A stretch of DNA of 22,341 nucleotides from F1-120-MAGs118 sp013360535 (GCA_026647215.1 JAPKHC010000052.1:1-22341); one strand, 5' to 3'; positions 1 through 7,908 are shown, counted from the first letter of the stretch. Translations and numbers: made by a program. Notes: generated from the sequence alone by a model not told the origin.

Positions 1-1537
1 GGCTCGCGACGGAGGCGGCGTTCTGCAGCGCGGTGCGCGTCACCTTGGCGGGGTCGATGACGCCGGAGGCGACCATGTCCTCGTAGGTGTCGGTGGCCGC
101 GTTGTAGCCCCAGTTGGAGCTCTTCTTCGAGCGCACGTTCTGGACGATCACGGCGCCGTCCTGGCCGGCGTTGGCCGAGATCTGGCGCATGGGGGCTTCG
201 AGCGAGCGGCGGATGATCATCGCGCCGACCTTCTCGTCGCCTTCGAGTGCGAGCTTCTCGACCACGTCGATGCAGTTGATGAGCGCGACACCGCCGCCGG
301 GGACGATGCCTTCCTCGACCGCGGCGCGCGTGGCGTGCAGCGCGTCCTCGACGCGCGCCTTCTTCTCCTTCATCTCGGCTTCGGTCGCCGCGCCGACGTT
401 GATCTGCGCGACACCGCCCGACAGCTTGGCGAGACGCTCCTGGAGCTTCTCCTTGTCGTAGTCGGACTTGGTGTTCTCGATCTCCGAGCGGATCTGGGCG
501 ATGCGGCCCTGGATCGCGTCCTTGGAGCCCACGCCCTCGACGATCGTCGTGTTTTCCTTCTCGATCACGAGCTTGCGCGCCGTGCCGAGGTCCTTGAGCG
601 TGACGCTCTCGAGGCTCTTGCCGGTCGCTTCCATGATCGGGTTCGCGCCGGTCAGGATCGCGATGTCCTCGAGCATGGCCTTGCGGCGGTCGCCGAAGCC
701 CGGCGCCTTGACCGCGCAGCACTGGAACGAGCCGCGCAGGCGGTTGACGACGAGCGTCGCCAGCGCCTCACCCTCGATGTCCTCCGCGATCAGCACGAGC
801 GGGCGGCCCGACTGGGCGACCTGCTCGAGCAGCGGGATCAGCTCCTTGATGCTCGAGATCTTCTTCTCGCACACGAGGATGTAGGGCTTCTCGAACTCGG
901 TCGTCATCGTCTTCGCGTTGGTCACGAAGTGCGGCGACACGTAGCCCTTGTCGAACTGCATGCCCTCGACCCACTGGACCTCGGTCTTGAGGCTCTTGCC
1001 TTCCTCGACGGTGATGACGCCGTCGCGGCCGACCTTGTCCATGGCCTCGGCGATCATGCCGCCGACTTCCTTGTCGTTGTTGGCGGCGACGGTGCCGACC
1101 TGCGCGACGTCCTTGGAGCCCGACACCTTGGTCGAGATCTTCTTCAAGTGCGCGACGCAGGCGTCGACGGCCTTGTCGATGCCGCGCTTGAGCGCGACCG
1201 GGTTGGCGCCGGCGGTGACGTTCTTGAGGCCTTCCTCGAAGATCGCCTCGGCGAGCACGGTCGCGGTCGTGGTGCCGTCACCGGCGAGGTCGCTCGTCTT
1301 CGAGGCGACTTCCTTCACGAGCTGCGCGCCCATGTTCTCGTAGGGGTTCTCGAGCTCGATCTCCTTGGAGACCGTGACGCCGTCCTTGGTGACGGTCGGC
1401 GAGCCGAAGGACTTCTGGATGATGACGTTGCGGCCGCGGGGGCCGAGGGTGACCTTGACGGCGCGGGCGAGGCGGCGCACTCCGTTGCGGATGTGCTCGC
1501 GGGCCTCGGCGTCGTAGGTGATCTGCTTGGCGGTCAT
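1..1537 (-). CDS. groEL: Chaperonin GroEL (60 kDa), C-terminus cut by window edge
   Basis: Subunit of the cytosolic double-ring ATP-driven folding chamber that works with GroES. The first 512 codons are present; the family is about 545 residues, so only the C-terminal end lies outside. Visible family marks are LGPRGRNV at residues 31-38, the ATP-site motif GDGTTT at 86-91, the apical VKAPGFGDRR segment, and EEGIVPGGGVAL near the equatorial ATP-site return. The ATG at 1537 is preceded by GGAGA with 7-nt spacing after GGAG, which fixes the start. It lies 32 nt downstream of groES on the same strand, the classic groESL operon. One mild oddity is a Cys-Cys pair (FQCCAVKAPG) where most relatives have small or hydrophobic residues. 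Identification is certain; the length is not measurable here. Confidence 0.98.
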   Translation of the reverse strand, partial: MTAKQITYDAEAREHIRNGVRRLARAVKVTLGPRGRNVIIQKSFGSPTVTKDGVTVSKEIELENPYENMGAQLVKEVASKTSDLAGDGTTTATVLAEAIFEEGLKNVTAGANPVALKRGIDKAVDACVAHLKKISTKVSGSKDVAQVGTVAANNDKEVGGMIAEAMDKVGRDGVITVEEGKSLKTEVQWVEGMQFDKGYVSPHFVTNAKTMTTEFEKPYILVCEKKISSIKELIPLLEQVAQSGRPLVLIAEDIEGEALATLVVNRLRGSFQCCAVKAPGFGDRRKAMLEDIAILTGANPIMEATGKSLESVTLKDLGTARKLVIEKENTTIVEGVGSKDAIQGRIAQIRSEIENTKSDYDKEKLQERLAKLSGGVAQINVGAATEAEMKEKKARVEDALHATRAAVEEGIVPGGGVALINCIDVVEKLALEGDEKVGAMIIRRSLEAPMRQISANAGQDGAVIVQNVRSKKSSNWGYNAATDTYEDMVASGVIDPAKVTRTALQNAASVAS

Positions 1538-1569
1538 GGGGAATCTCCGGTGTTTCTCGGTGGAACCGC

Positions 1570-1890
1570 TCAGGCTTCGACCACGCCGAGGATGTCTTCC
1601 TCGCGCATGATCAGGTACTCGGTGCCGCCGAACTTGACTTCCGTGCCGGCGTAGGAGGTGAACAGGATGCGGTCGCCGACCTTGACCGAGAACGACGAGC
1701 GCGAGCCGTCGTCGAGCGTCTTGCCGTTGCCGACGGCGACGATCTTGCCTTCCTTCGGCTTCTCCTTGGCAGCGTCGGGGAGGATGATGCCGCCGGCCGT
1801 CTTCTCTTCGGCCTCGACGCGCTGGACGAGCACGCGGTCACCGAGCGGACGGATCATGCCGGACTTGGGGGCGGAGGTCTTCGTGGCCAT
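1570..1890 (-). CDS. groES: Co-chaperonin GroES (10 kDa)
   Basis: Seven-subunit lid of the GroEL chamber, in the cytosol. The 106-residue product shows the Cpn10 pattern: IRPLGDRVLVQR at 13-24, the mobile loop (AGGIILPDAAKEKP) that contacts GroEL, a KVGDRILF strand, and the C-terminal EYLIMREEDILGVVE. It is about 10 residues longer than the usual 95 because of a polar N-terminal extension (MATKTSAPKSG). A second Met at residue 12 would give the standard length, but the ATG at 1890 has a purine-rich AGAAGAAG tract just upstream, so I keep it. It is first of the groES-groEL pair. No CIRCE (HrcA) inverted repeat is visible upstream. The leader has a perfect 7-bp hairpin instead (1951-1972). Confidence 0.97.
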   Translation of the reverse strand: MATKTSAPKSGMIRPLGDRVLVQRVEAEEKTAGGIILPDAAKEKPKEGKIVAVGNGKTLDDGSRSSFSVKVGDRILFTSYAGTEVKFGGTEYLIMREEDILGVVEA

Positions 1891-1950
1891 GGTGGGCTTC
1901 TTCTTCTCTTGTGAAGGGTCTTCGAGGGAATCGTGAGGTAGACGAGTGGG

Positions 1951-1972
1951 CCGCGCCGGGGTGGAGGCGCGG
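1951..1972 (-). other. Perfect 7-bp hairpin between receiver gene and groES
   Basis: CCGCGCC at 1951-1957 pairs with GGCGCGG at 1966-1972 across an 8-nt loop. It sits 14 nt past the stop of the receiver gene and about 60 nt before groES. There is no T-run after it on the minus strand, so a factor-independent terminator is not well supported. It could be a processing or attenuation hairpin in a groESL leader. Sequence-level observation only. Confidence 0.4.
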
Positions 1973-1986
1973 CTGGTCGGGGTGAG

Positions 1987-2409
1987 CTAGCCGGCGCTGG
2001 CGAGCGCGCGCAGCACTTCGCCGCGCAGGGCCGTGGGGACGACCGGCTTCTTGAGGAACGAGAAGGCGCCGAGCGCGATGGCCCGGCTCTGCAGCTCCTC
2101 GCTGGCTTCGGCGGAATACAGGATGCAAGGCGGCACGCGCAGGCGGCTCGGGCCGGCGAGCTCGGACCTGCGGCGCGCCTCGAGCTCCTCGCGCAGGCGC
2201 GTGAACACGTCGAGGCCGGTCAGGCCGGGCATGTGCAGGTCGAGCAGCAGGAGGTGCAGGTCGGAGAGCTGCGCGCGGGCGAGTTCGAGCGCCTCGGTGC
2301 CGTCTTCCGCCCGCACGAACTCGAGCCCGAGCGGCGAGAGCAGGTCCTCGACGCCGGAGCGGACGCTCAGGTCGTCGTCGGCAAGCAGGACTCGGGCGCG
2401 CTGGAGCAT
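1987..2409 (-). CDS. Stand-alone response regulator receiver protein (CheY-like)
   Basis: A 140-residue single receiver domain with no output domain. The acidic pocket is DDD at 11-13, the phospho-acceptor is Asp57 in LLLLDLHMPG, a Ser99 replaces the usual Thr/Ser switch residue (LYSA), and Lys121 in FLKKP is the conserved lysine. A somewhat long, charged alpha3-beta4 region (residues 75-92) is the only unusual feature. Such proteins relay phosphate or act by protein-protein contact. The gene lies 96 nt upstream of groES on the same strand and is divergent from the M19 peptidase. The cognate kinase is not identifiable; the hybrid kinase at 5607 is a distant candidate only because it is nearby. 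The start ATG has no clear Shine-Dalgarno sequence. Confidence 0.9.
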   Translation of the reverse strand: MLQRARVLLADDDLSVRSGVEDLLSPLGLEFVRAEDGTEALELARAQLSDLHLLLLDLHMPGLTGLDVFTRLREELEARRRSELAGPSRLRVPPCILYSAEASEELQSRAIALGAFSFLKKPVVPTALRGEVLRALASAG

Positions 2410-2642
2410 GGTTGGGGCGATGAAGGGCGCCCGAGACAGGGCTCAGGCTCCCGCCCTTTGGCAAACCCTGTGCCCAAGCGCTCGCCGGTCCGCCGGAACG
2501 CCCCCAGCGCCCCCGGAAGCCCTTTCCGCTCCCCCTCTACGCCGCCCCCTCCGCCAAAACGGCAGCGCCGCTCCGGCTCCGGCGGGCGGGCTGTCAGCTT
2601 GGCAGGTGGGGAAGCGGGGCGGCGGCGCCCGCTCGGGCGGGC

Positions 2643-2670
2643 TCGACAGCGCCCCGGCGGGGGCTAGCAT
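2643..2670 (+). promoter_or_regulatory. Sigma70-type promoter of the M19 peptidase gene, leaderless geometry
   Basis: TCGACA (2643-2648), a 16-nt spacer and TAGCAT (2665-2670). The -10 ends 7 nt before the GTG at 2678, so transcription is predicted to begin at or within a base of the start codon. No Shine-Dalgarno sequence exists upstream of that GTG. The rest of the 268-nt divergent gap (2410-2677) holds no recognisable gene. Confidence 0.6.
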
Positions 2671-2677
2671 CCGGCCC

Positions 2678-3820
2678 GTGAGCGACCTCTCGCGCCTGAT
2701 GGCCACGCGGCCGGTATTCGATGCCCATGCGGACTCGCTCCAGCTCGCGCTCGACCTCGGGCGCGACCTCGGAGAGCGGGGGGCGGGGCACCTCGATCTG
2801 GTGCGCGGGCGCGAAGGGGGGCTCGGCAGCCTCGTGTTCGTGTCGTGGTGCGATCCGAAGTTCCTCGACGCGGGCCCGCACGGGGCGCGCGATCGCACGC
2901 GCGGGCTCCTGCGCGAGTTCCATCGGCTGGTCGAGCGGCATCCGGGGCAGGTGAGCTTCGCGGGCAACGCTGTCGAGCTCGCCCGCGCGCGCGCCAGCGG
3001 GAAGCTGGCCGGGATTCCGGGCATCGAAGGTGGCCACTCGATCGAAGCTTCGCTCGACGAGCTCGAGTGGTTCTTCGAGCGCGGCGTGCGCGTCCTGACG
3101 CTGGTGTGGAACAACCACCTCACGTGGATCCGCTCGTGCCAGGACGGCGCGGGCGTTGGCATTCCCGAGGGCTTGAGCGACTTCGGGCGCTCCGTCGTGC
3201 GGCGCATGAACGAGCTCGGGATCGTGATCGACCTGTCGCACGCGGGCCGGCGGTCGTTCTTCGACACGCTCGAAACCACGCAAAAACCCGTGATCGCGAG
3301 CCACTCGGGCTGCATGGCGGTCAACGCGCACCAGCGCAACCTCGACGACGAGCAGTTGCGCGCGCTCGCGGCGAACGGCGGCGTGGTCGGCATCGTGTTC
3401 TGCACGCCGTTCCTCGACGCGGCGGCGCGCGCGGAAGAGCAGCGGCTGCGCGAGACGGCGGAGTACAAGGCGCTGCGCGGCGCGAACGACACCGAGCTGT
3501 TCCTCGCCCAATGCGAGTTCCTTCAGGCGCGGGCGGCGCCGTTGCCGCTCGAGCGTGTGCTCGACCACCTCTGTCACGCCGTCGAGGTGGCCGGGATCGA
3601 GCACGTAGGCCTGGGCTCGGACTACGACGGCATCCAGCGCACGCCGCAGGGCCTCGAGGACGCCTCGACCTACCCGGCGCTCGCCGCCGGCATGGCGCAG
3701 CGCGGCTTCCGCGAGGACGAGATCGCGCTCGTGCTCGGCGGCAACATGGAACGCGTCTTCGCCGCGGTCACGGGCCCTGACAGCGCCGCGGCGACCGCCG
3801 GGCTGGTCGCGTTCACCTGA
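2678..3820 (+). CDS. Membrane dipeptidase-family zinc peptidase (M19, renal dipeptidase-like)
   Basis: A 380-residue product from GTG 2678, the normal size for this amidohydrolase-fold family, which cleaves dipeptides (including D-amino-acid-containing ones) with a binuclear zinc centre. The metal ligands are all visible: HxD at His17/Asp19 (FDAHADS), bridging Glu117 (GIEGGHS), His188 (IDLSHAG), His209 (IASHSG) and Asp315 (GLGSDYDG). The substrate-side HQRNLDDEQL segment at 218-227 is also present. No signal peptide is seen, so it is probably cytosolic. The open frame continues far upstream, but GTG 2678 is chosen because a promoter ends 7 nt before it; ATG 2699 would still retain all motifs. 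Substrate is not predictable; peptidoglycan or dipeptide turnover is an inference. Confidence 0.93.
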   Translation: MSDLSRLMATRPVFDAHADSLQLALDLGRDLGERGAGHLDLVRGREGGLGSLVFVSWCDPKFLDAGPHGARDRTRGLLREFHRLVERHPGQVSFAGNAVELARARASGKLAGIPGIEGGHSIEASLDELEWFFERGVRVLTLVWNNHLTWIRSCQDGAGVGIPEGLSDFGRSVVRRMNELGIVIDLSHAGRRSFFDTLETTQKPVIASHSGCMAVNAHQRNLDDEQLRALAANGGVVGIVFCTPFLDAAARAEEQRLRETAEYKALRGANDTELFLAQCEFLQARAAPLPLERVLDHLCHAVEVAGIEHVGLGSDYDGIQRTPQGLEDASTYPALAAGMAQRGFREDEIALVLGGNMERVFAAVTGPDSAAATAGLVAFT

Positions 3821-3861
3821 GACTTGCAGCTGGGCTCGCCGCCGCCGCGTGGCTCGCGCGC

Positions 3862-3867
3862 TAGCCT
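3862..3867 (+). promoter_or_regulatory. -10 element TAGCCT of the downstream membrane-anchored protein gene
   Basis: GCTAGCCT lies 41 nt past the M19 stop. It is followed after a predicted leader of about 14 nt by GAGAGGAA and ATG 3888. No convincing -35 is seen at 16-18 nt. It matches the -10 type seen elsewhere in the window. Confidence 0.4.
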
Positions 3868-3887
3868 CCCTCCAGAGAGGAATCGCC

Positions 3888-4496
3888 ATGGACCAACGAG
3901 CGTTCTGGGCCGCCCTCGCGGGTGGAATCTGCGCGAGCGCGGGGGCGGGCATCGTGGTGGTGCTCGGTCGTGCGGCACCCGCGCCGACGGCGCCGGTGGC
4001 GGGACCGGAGCGCGCCGCAGCGGCGGAACCCGCGGCGGCCGCGCCGGTCGAGCGCCTCGAGCTGGCCGTGCTGATCGAGGAAGTCCGGCGCCTGCGCGAG
4101 GCCCTCGCCGAGCGGCGCGAGGAAGTCGGGGCCGACGGGCAACGCGGCGCGACGGGCCCGCTCGCCCAGGAACTGCGCGAGCTGCGGGAGCTCGTCGAGC
4201 GGCGCCCGGCGCTCACTCCGGCGCTGGAGCTCGACCTGGGCTCCCCCGGCCCGCGGCGAGCGGAGCTCTTCCAGCGGCCGGAGGACCCGGACGTGGAACT
4301 CGACGAGGTCTTCTCGAAGCGCTACCGGCTCTGGTCGCAGCAGCGCGTGCTCGATGAGTTCGGCGTTCCCGACCAGATCTCGTCGGACGGGGGCTCGATG
4401 CACTGGCACTACTTCCAGGGCGGCGAGGACGGGCCGTCGACGACGTTCAGCTTCTGCGGCGACCACCTCGCCAACGTGTGGGTCTCCAACACCTGA
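3888..4496 (+). CDS. Membrane-anchored protein of unknown function with coiled coil and small C-terminal domain
   Basis: A 202-residue product. ATG 3888 is chosen over an in-frame ATG 39 nt upstream because GAGAGGAA precedes it at good spacing and the upstream ATG lies before the -10 element. Order: a single hydrophobic segment at about 7-27, an Ala/Pro-rich linker, a charged Leu/Arg/Glu coiled-coil stretch (about 54-105), then a compact domain from about 140 to the end. That domain has a pattern like 'VLDEFGVPDQIS..GGSMHWHYF', an F/C-containing strand and a final strand. This G-x-P followed by W-x-Y spacing resembles SmpA/OmlA (BamE-like) small domains, but the match is weak and is inference. 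The coiled coil suggests oligomerisation on the cell-envelope side. It sits between the M19 peptidase and the superoxide dismutase on the same strand; no functional link is evident. Confidence 0.75.
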   Translation: MDQRAFWAALAGGICASAGAGIVVVLGRAAPAPTAPVAGPERAAAAEPAAAAPVERLELAVLIEEVRRLREALAERREEVGADGQRGATGPLAQELRELRELVERRPALTPALELDLGSPGPRRAELFQRPEDPDVELDEVFSKRYRLWSQQRVLDEFGVPDQISSDGGSMHWHYFQGGEDGPSTTFSFCGDHLANVWVSNT

Positions 4497-4614
4497 GCCC
4501 GGGCGGCGCCGCGGCGAGTTCCCGACTCCAGCGGGTGGATTGAGGCGGATCTTGGGCCACAATGCTCGACCTCCGGCGTCGAGCGCGTCGCCCGCCCCGG
4601 ATGGACACCGTCCC

Positions 4615-5385
4615 ATGAACTCGAGCCACACGAGCCAGAGCTCCCCCGACATCCCGCTCGACCGTCGCCAGGTTCTCGCCGGCTCCCTCGCGGGCGCCAG
4701 CGCGATCGCCCTGGGCTGCGCGAGCCCTTCCAACCCGTCCCCGACTCCTACCCCGACGAACGCACCCACCGTCATGACCACCCAAGCCGCTCCGTTCACC
4801 CTCCCCGCGCTCCCGTACGCCGACACCGCCCTCGAGCCGGTGATGAGCGCCAAGACCTTCAGCTTCCACTACGCCAAGCACCACAAGGCGTACGTCGACA
4901 ACCTGAACAACCTCGTCAAGGACAACGCCGAACTCTCGGCGCTGTCGCTCGAGGCGCTGATCAAGAAGGTCGCCGGCGACAGCACCAAGGCCGGCGTGTT
5001 CAACAACGCCGCGCAGGTCTGGAACCACACGTTCTTCTGGAACTCGATGCGTCCGGGTGGCGGCGGCGCGCCGACGGGTCGCCTGCTCGAGAAGATCAAC
5101 GCCTCGTTCGGCGACTACGAGAAGTTTAAGACGGCCTTCAGCGACGCCGCCAAGACGCAGTTCGGCTCGGGCTGGGCCTGGCTCGTCGACGACGGTGGCA
5201 AGCTCGCCGTCCTGAAGACCGGCAACGCCGAGACGCCGCTCACCCAGGGCAAGAAGTGCCTGATCACGCTCGACGTCTGGGAACACGCCTACTACCTCGA
5301 CTTCCAGAACCGCCGCCCCGACTACATCACGGCCTTCCTCGACAAGCTCGTGAACTGGGAGTTCGCCGAGAAGAACCTGGGCTGA
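4615..5385 (+). CDS. sodB: Exported Fe-type superoxide dismutase with Tat/lipoprotein-like leader
   Basis: Converts superoxide to O2 and H2O2. The 256-residue product has a catalytic domain from about residue 60. Metal ligands are His85 (FHYAKHH), His138 (VWNHTFFW), Asp220 and His224 (DVWEHAYY). Gln134 in NNAAQVWNH is the outer-sphere residue typical of Fe enzymes rather than Mn ones. The first 59 residues are an unusual extension: twin arginine (DRRQVLAG, 16-23), a hydrophobic run, and ALGC ending at Cys35, followed by a Pro/Thr/Ser linker (39-53). This reads as a Tat signal with a near-lipobox, so an envelope-anchored enzyme is inferred. An in-frame ATG at 4774 (Met54) would give a standard-length cytosolic form but has no Shine-Dalgarno sequence. 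A strong hairpin follows the gene. The symbol is by type, not proven orthology. Confidence 0.93.
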   Translation: MNSSHTSQSSPDIPLDRRQVLAGSLAGASAIALGCASPSNPSPTPTPTNAPTVMTTQAAPFTLPALPYADTALEPVMSAKTFSFHYAKHHKAYVDNLNNLVKDNAELSALSLEALIKKVAGDSTKAGVFNNAAQVWNHTFFWNSMRPGGGGAPTGRLLEKINASFGDYEKFKTAFSDAAKTQFGSGWAWLVDDGGKLAVLKTGNAETPLTQGKKCLITLDVWEHAYYLDFQNRRPDYITAFLDKLVNWEFAEKNLG

Positions 5386-5437
5386 TCCTCTCCGGATCTC
5401 CCTGAGGGCCGAGCGCGAGCTCAAGCCCGGAAACCAC

Positions 5438-5473
5438 CGGGCCCGGCCGCTCCACAAGGAGCCGCCGGGCCCG
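5438..5473 (+). terminator. Strong GC hairpin after the superoxide dismutase gene
   Basis: The two arms (5438-5453 and 5458-5473) form a 16-bp stem with a single mismatch around an ACAA tetraloop, 52 nt after the sod stop. Only a short TTT follows 5 nt later, so it is a strong hairpin with a weak U-tract, probably a terminator or 3'-end stabiliser. The rest of the gap to the kinase gene (5474-5606) shows no gene. Confidence 0.6.
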
Positions 5474-5606
5474 TGCCTTTGCACCGGCCGTGGCCCCGGA
5501 CGGCTGCGCACATGGCGGCAGGCCGGGGCAGAAATGAGGTCGGCTCAGATTTCGGGCGTCGCAAGTCCGAAGCAGGGATCACCCCGGGGCGCCCCAGCCC
5601 CGCGCC

Positions 5607-7520
5607 ATGGAAAATTTCGTCTCCGCCTCCTGGGACTTTTGCGCTTATGCCGCGCTCACGTTGCTCGTGATCGCGCTGGCGGTGCGTCAGCTGCGCAAGG
5701 TCGGCGTCGACCACATCGGGCCGGTCACGATCCTCGGATCGACGGTCGTCGTGCTGGTCGCGAGCAGCCTGTGGGTGCACGAGGCGGGTGAGGAGGAGCG
5801 GCGGCGCATGGTGCGCACGGTCGAGGGCTTCGGGCCCGTGTACGCGGCCGAGCTGGAGTACCACGAGCACTGGAAGCTCGGTCGGAATCCGGCGCCCGAC
5901 GACCCGCTGTACCTCAAGCTGATCGAGATGGAGACGCGCTGGCTGGCGGCGAACCCGCGCGTCGCGGACATCTACACGTTCAAGCTCGACGGCGATGGCG
6001 AGGTGCGGCTGTGGGTCGACTCGGAGACCGACTACGACCACGACGGGCACTACCTCGGCGCGCGCGAGAGCCGCACGGAGATCGGCGAGATCTTCCCCGA
6101 CGAGGACGTGACGCCGCGCATGCGCGCCGCGTTCGGTGGCGTGATCGGCTTCGACGACGAGATCGTGTCGGACCGCTGGGGGCAGTGGGTGAGCGCCTAC
6201 TACCCGATCCGCGATCCCGCCGGGCGCGTCGAGGCGGTGCTCGGCGTCGACTTCCCGGCGCACGATTGGCTGGCGGCGATCCGCCGCGAGCGCCGCGTGC
6301 GCGCCGCACAGGCGCTCGCGATCCTGATCGTCCTGATCGGCGCGATCCTGTGGGTCGGGCAACGCGGGGCGAAGCTGCTCGCGCTGGCGGAGAGCTCCAA
6401 CCGCGCGAAGTCGGAGTTCCTGGCCAACATGAGCCACGAGTTCCGCACGCCGCTCAACGGCATCGTCGGCATGACCGAGCTGCTCTCCGAGACGCACTTG
6501 ACGGTCGAGCAGCGCGAGTGCGTCGACATGACGCGCAGCTCGGCGACGCACCTGCTCGCGCTGATCAGCGACATCCTCGACCTGTCGAAGATCGAGGCCG
6601 GAAAGGTGACGATCGAGAAGCTCCCGATCCGCGTGCGCGGCGTCGTCGGGAACGTCGGGATGCTGATGTCGCGCCTCGCCGCGGCGAAGGGGCTGCCGCT
6701 CACGGTCGAGATCGCGCCCGAGGTGCCGGAGTGGATCGAGGGCGACCCGACGCGCCTGAGGCAGGTGCTGCTCAACCTGACGAGCAACGCCGTGAAGTTC
6801 ACCGAGAAGGGTGGCGTGCAGCTCACGCTGCGCCCGGGGCCCACGCGGCGCACGCTGCAGTTCGAAGTGCGCGACAGCGGGATAGGGATCGCGCCGGACA
6901 AGCTCGGTGCGGTGTTCGAGAAGTTCACGCAGGCCGATGCCACGACGACCCGGCGCTTCGGAGGCACGGGGCTGGGGCTGTCGATCGTGCGCGAGCTGGC
7001 GCAGCTGATGGGCGGCGACGTGCGCGTGGCGAGCAAGGTCGGCGAGGGCAGCGTGTTCACGCTCGAGCTGCCGCTGGTCGAGACCGTCGCCGAAGAGCGC
7101 GGTTGCACGGAAAGCTGCGAGCCGACGCTGCGCGCGGGCCTGCGTGTGCTGGTCGCCGAAGACAACGCGGTCAACTGGCGCGTGCTCGAAGTGCAGCTGC
7201 GCCGGCTGGGTTGCCTGCCGGAGCTTGCGCCCGACGGCGAGCAAGCCTTCCAGCGCGCGCAGGCCGCGGATTTCGACATCGTGCTGATGGACTGCCAGAT
7301 GCCGGTGCTCGACGGCTTCGAGGCGACGCGCAAGATCCGCGCGCTCGCGGGGCCGCGGGGACAGGTTCCGATCGTCGCGCTGACGGCCAACGCGCTCACC
7401 GGCGACCGCGACCGTTGCCTCTCCAACGGAATGAACGGCTACCTGACCAAGCCCGTGCGCCGCGAGGACCTCGCGCGTGTGCTCGGGAGCCTGACGAGCC
7501 CGCTGCGCGGCGCGGCCTGA
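5607..7520 (+). CDS. Hybrid sensor histidine kinase with periplasmic sensor domain and C-terminal receiver
   Basis: A 637-residue membrane signalling kinase. Order: hydrophobic segments at about 11-26 and 39-56; an extracytoplasmic region of about 170 residues (60-228) that ends in strands resembling a Cache/PDC fold (YYPIRDPAGRVEAVLGVDF); a transmembrane segment at about 233-250; HisKA with phospho-acceptor His277 (MSHEFRTPLNG); HATPase with N-box Asn394, G1 DSGIGI (423-428) and G2 GGTGLGLS (452-459); and a receiver domain from about 512 with Glu518/Asp519, phospho-acceptor Asp562 (LMDCQMP) and Lys615 (LTKPV). All catalytic residues are present, so it should be active. There is no HPt domain and no adjacent DNA-binding regulator, so it is an orphan whose phosphate probably passes to a separate HPt or receiver. 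Ligand unknown. No clear Shine-Dalgarno sequence before ATG 5607. It converges on the small gene at 7538 with a 17-nt gap. Confidence 0.94.
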   Translation: MENFVSASWDFCAYAALTLLVIALAVRQLRKVGVDHIGPVTILGSTVVVLVASSLWVHEAGEEERRRMVRTVEGFGPVYAAELEYHEHWKLGRNPAPDDPLYLKLIEMETRWLAANPRVADIYTFKLDGDGEVRLWVDSETDYDHDGHYLGARESRTEIGEIFPDEDVTPRMRAAFGGVIGFDDEIVSDRWGQWVSAYYPIRDPAGRVEAVLGVDFPAHDWLAAIRRERRVRAAQALAILIVLIGAILWVGQRGAKLLALAESSNRAKSEFLANMSHEFRTPLNGIVGMTELLSETHLTVEQRECVDMTRSSATHLLALISDILDLSKIEAGKVTIEKLPIRVRGVVGNVGMLMSRLAAAKGLPLTVEIAPEVPEWIEGDPTRLRQVLLNLTSNAVKFTEKGGVQLTLRPGPTRRTLQFEVRDSGIGIAPDKLGAVFEKFTQADATTTRRFGGTGLGLSIVRELAQLMGGDVRVASKVGEGSVFTLELPLVETVAEERGCTESCEPTLRAGLRVLVAEDNAVNWRVLEVQLRRLGCLPELAPDGEQAFQRAQAADFDIVLMDCQMPVLDGFEATRKIRALAGPRGQVPIVALTANALTGDRDRCLSNGMNGYLTKPVRREDLARVLGSLTSPLRGAA

Positions 7521-7537
7521 GGTCGCGCGGGAAGAAC

Positions 7538-7813
7538 TCAGGAGCGCGGCGTGTACGTGAACAAGTCGCGCTCGGCGTAGCTCTCGCCGCTGGCGGCATT
7601 GAGCGCACGCAGCACCTTGCCGCGGACGTTGGCGGTCAGCTCGCGGCCCTTGACGGCGCGCGCGACCATCTTGTGGGTGAGCTGCTCCCCGGAGGCCTCC
7701 ACGAGCTGCGAGGGCTTGAGCCCGTGGCGCTCGAGCAGCGCCGCGATCGGCTGGGGCCCGTGGTTGCGTTCGGTGGACTGCGCCTCGGCGCGTTCTTCGG
7801 GTTCGGCGGTCAT
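7538..7813 (-). CDS. Small helical DNA-binding-like protein, unknown function
   Basis: A 91-residue product from ATG 7813 (an in-frame GTG at 7819 is the alternative). After a charged N-terminus (about 1-20), the body reads as four to five short helices: IAALLERHGLKPSQLVEAS, LTHKMVARAVKGRELT, NVRGKVLRALNAAS, then a C-terminal AERDLFTY. The pattern 'residues that start a helix, LKPSQLVEAS, THKMVARAVKGR, VRGKVLRALN' resembles small helix-turn-helix proteins found as single genes in planctomycete-like genomes. That resemblance is from memory and unproven, and DNA binding is inference. It faces the S8 protease gene divergently (95 nt between starts) and converges with the hybrid kinase, so it could regulate either or neither. 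The -10 TAAACT ends 8 nt before the ATG. Confidence 0.75.
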   Translation of the reverse strand: MTAEPEERAEAQSTERNHGPQPIAALLERHGLKPSQLVEASGEQLTHKMVARAVKGRELTANVRGKVLRALNAASGESYAERDLFTYTPRS

Positions 7814-7821
7814 GCACACGG

Positions 7822-7827
7822 AGTTTA
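7822..7827 (-). promoter_or_regulatory. -10 element TAAACT of the small helical protein gene, leaderless geometry
   Basis: On the minus strand TAAACT is followed by 8 nt and then ATG 7813, which would put the transcript start at or next to the ATG. There is no Shine-Dalgarno sequence and the -35 is weak. Confidence 0.45.
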
Positions 7828-7871
7828 CGGGCGCGGCCCGGCTCGCGCCCCACGGACGTCGCCCGCGCGGC

Positions 7872-7877
7872 TAGGCT
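7872..7877 (+). promoter_or_regulatory. -10 element TAGGCT of the subtilisin-like protease gene
   Basis: GCTAGGCT lies 31 nt before ATG 7909. The predicted leader of about 25 nt contains GAGG 8 nt before the ATG. No good -35 is visible. Confidence 0.4.
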
Positions 7878-7908
7878 CGCAGTCCTCCGCTACCCCGAGG
7901 TCTGCCCC

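Noticed and set aside
335..1654. Long open frame on the plus strand opposite groEL and groES
   Set aside because: It is antisense to the two certain chaperonin genes. High G+C in third positions makes the opposite strand open; its product has no family-like features.
1891..1986. CIRCE element for HrcA control of groESL
   Set aside because: Looked for the TTAGCACTC-N9-GAGTGCTAA inverted repeat; not present.
2436..2471. ACAGGG...CCCTGT inverted repeat between the receiver and M19 genes
   Set aside because: Six-base arms with a 24-nt gap are likely by chance in this composition.
5421..7853. An 810-codon minus-strand frame across the kinase region
   Set aside because: It lies antisense to the hybrid kinase, which has every catalytic motif. 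The minus product is Arg/His-rich without motifs.
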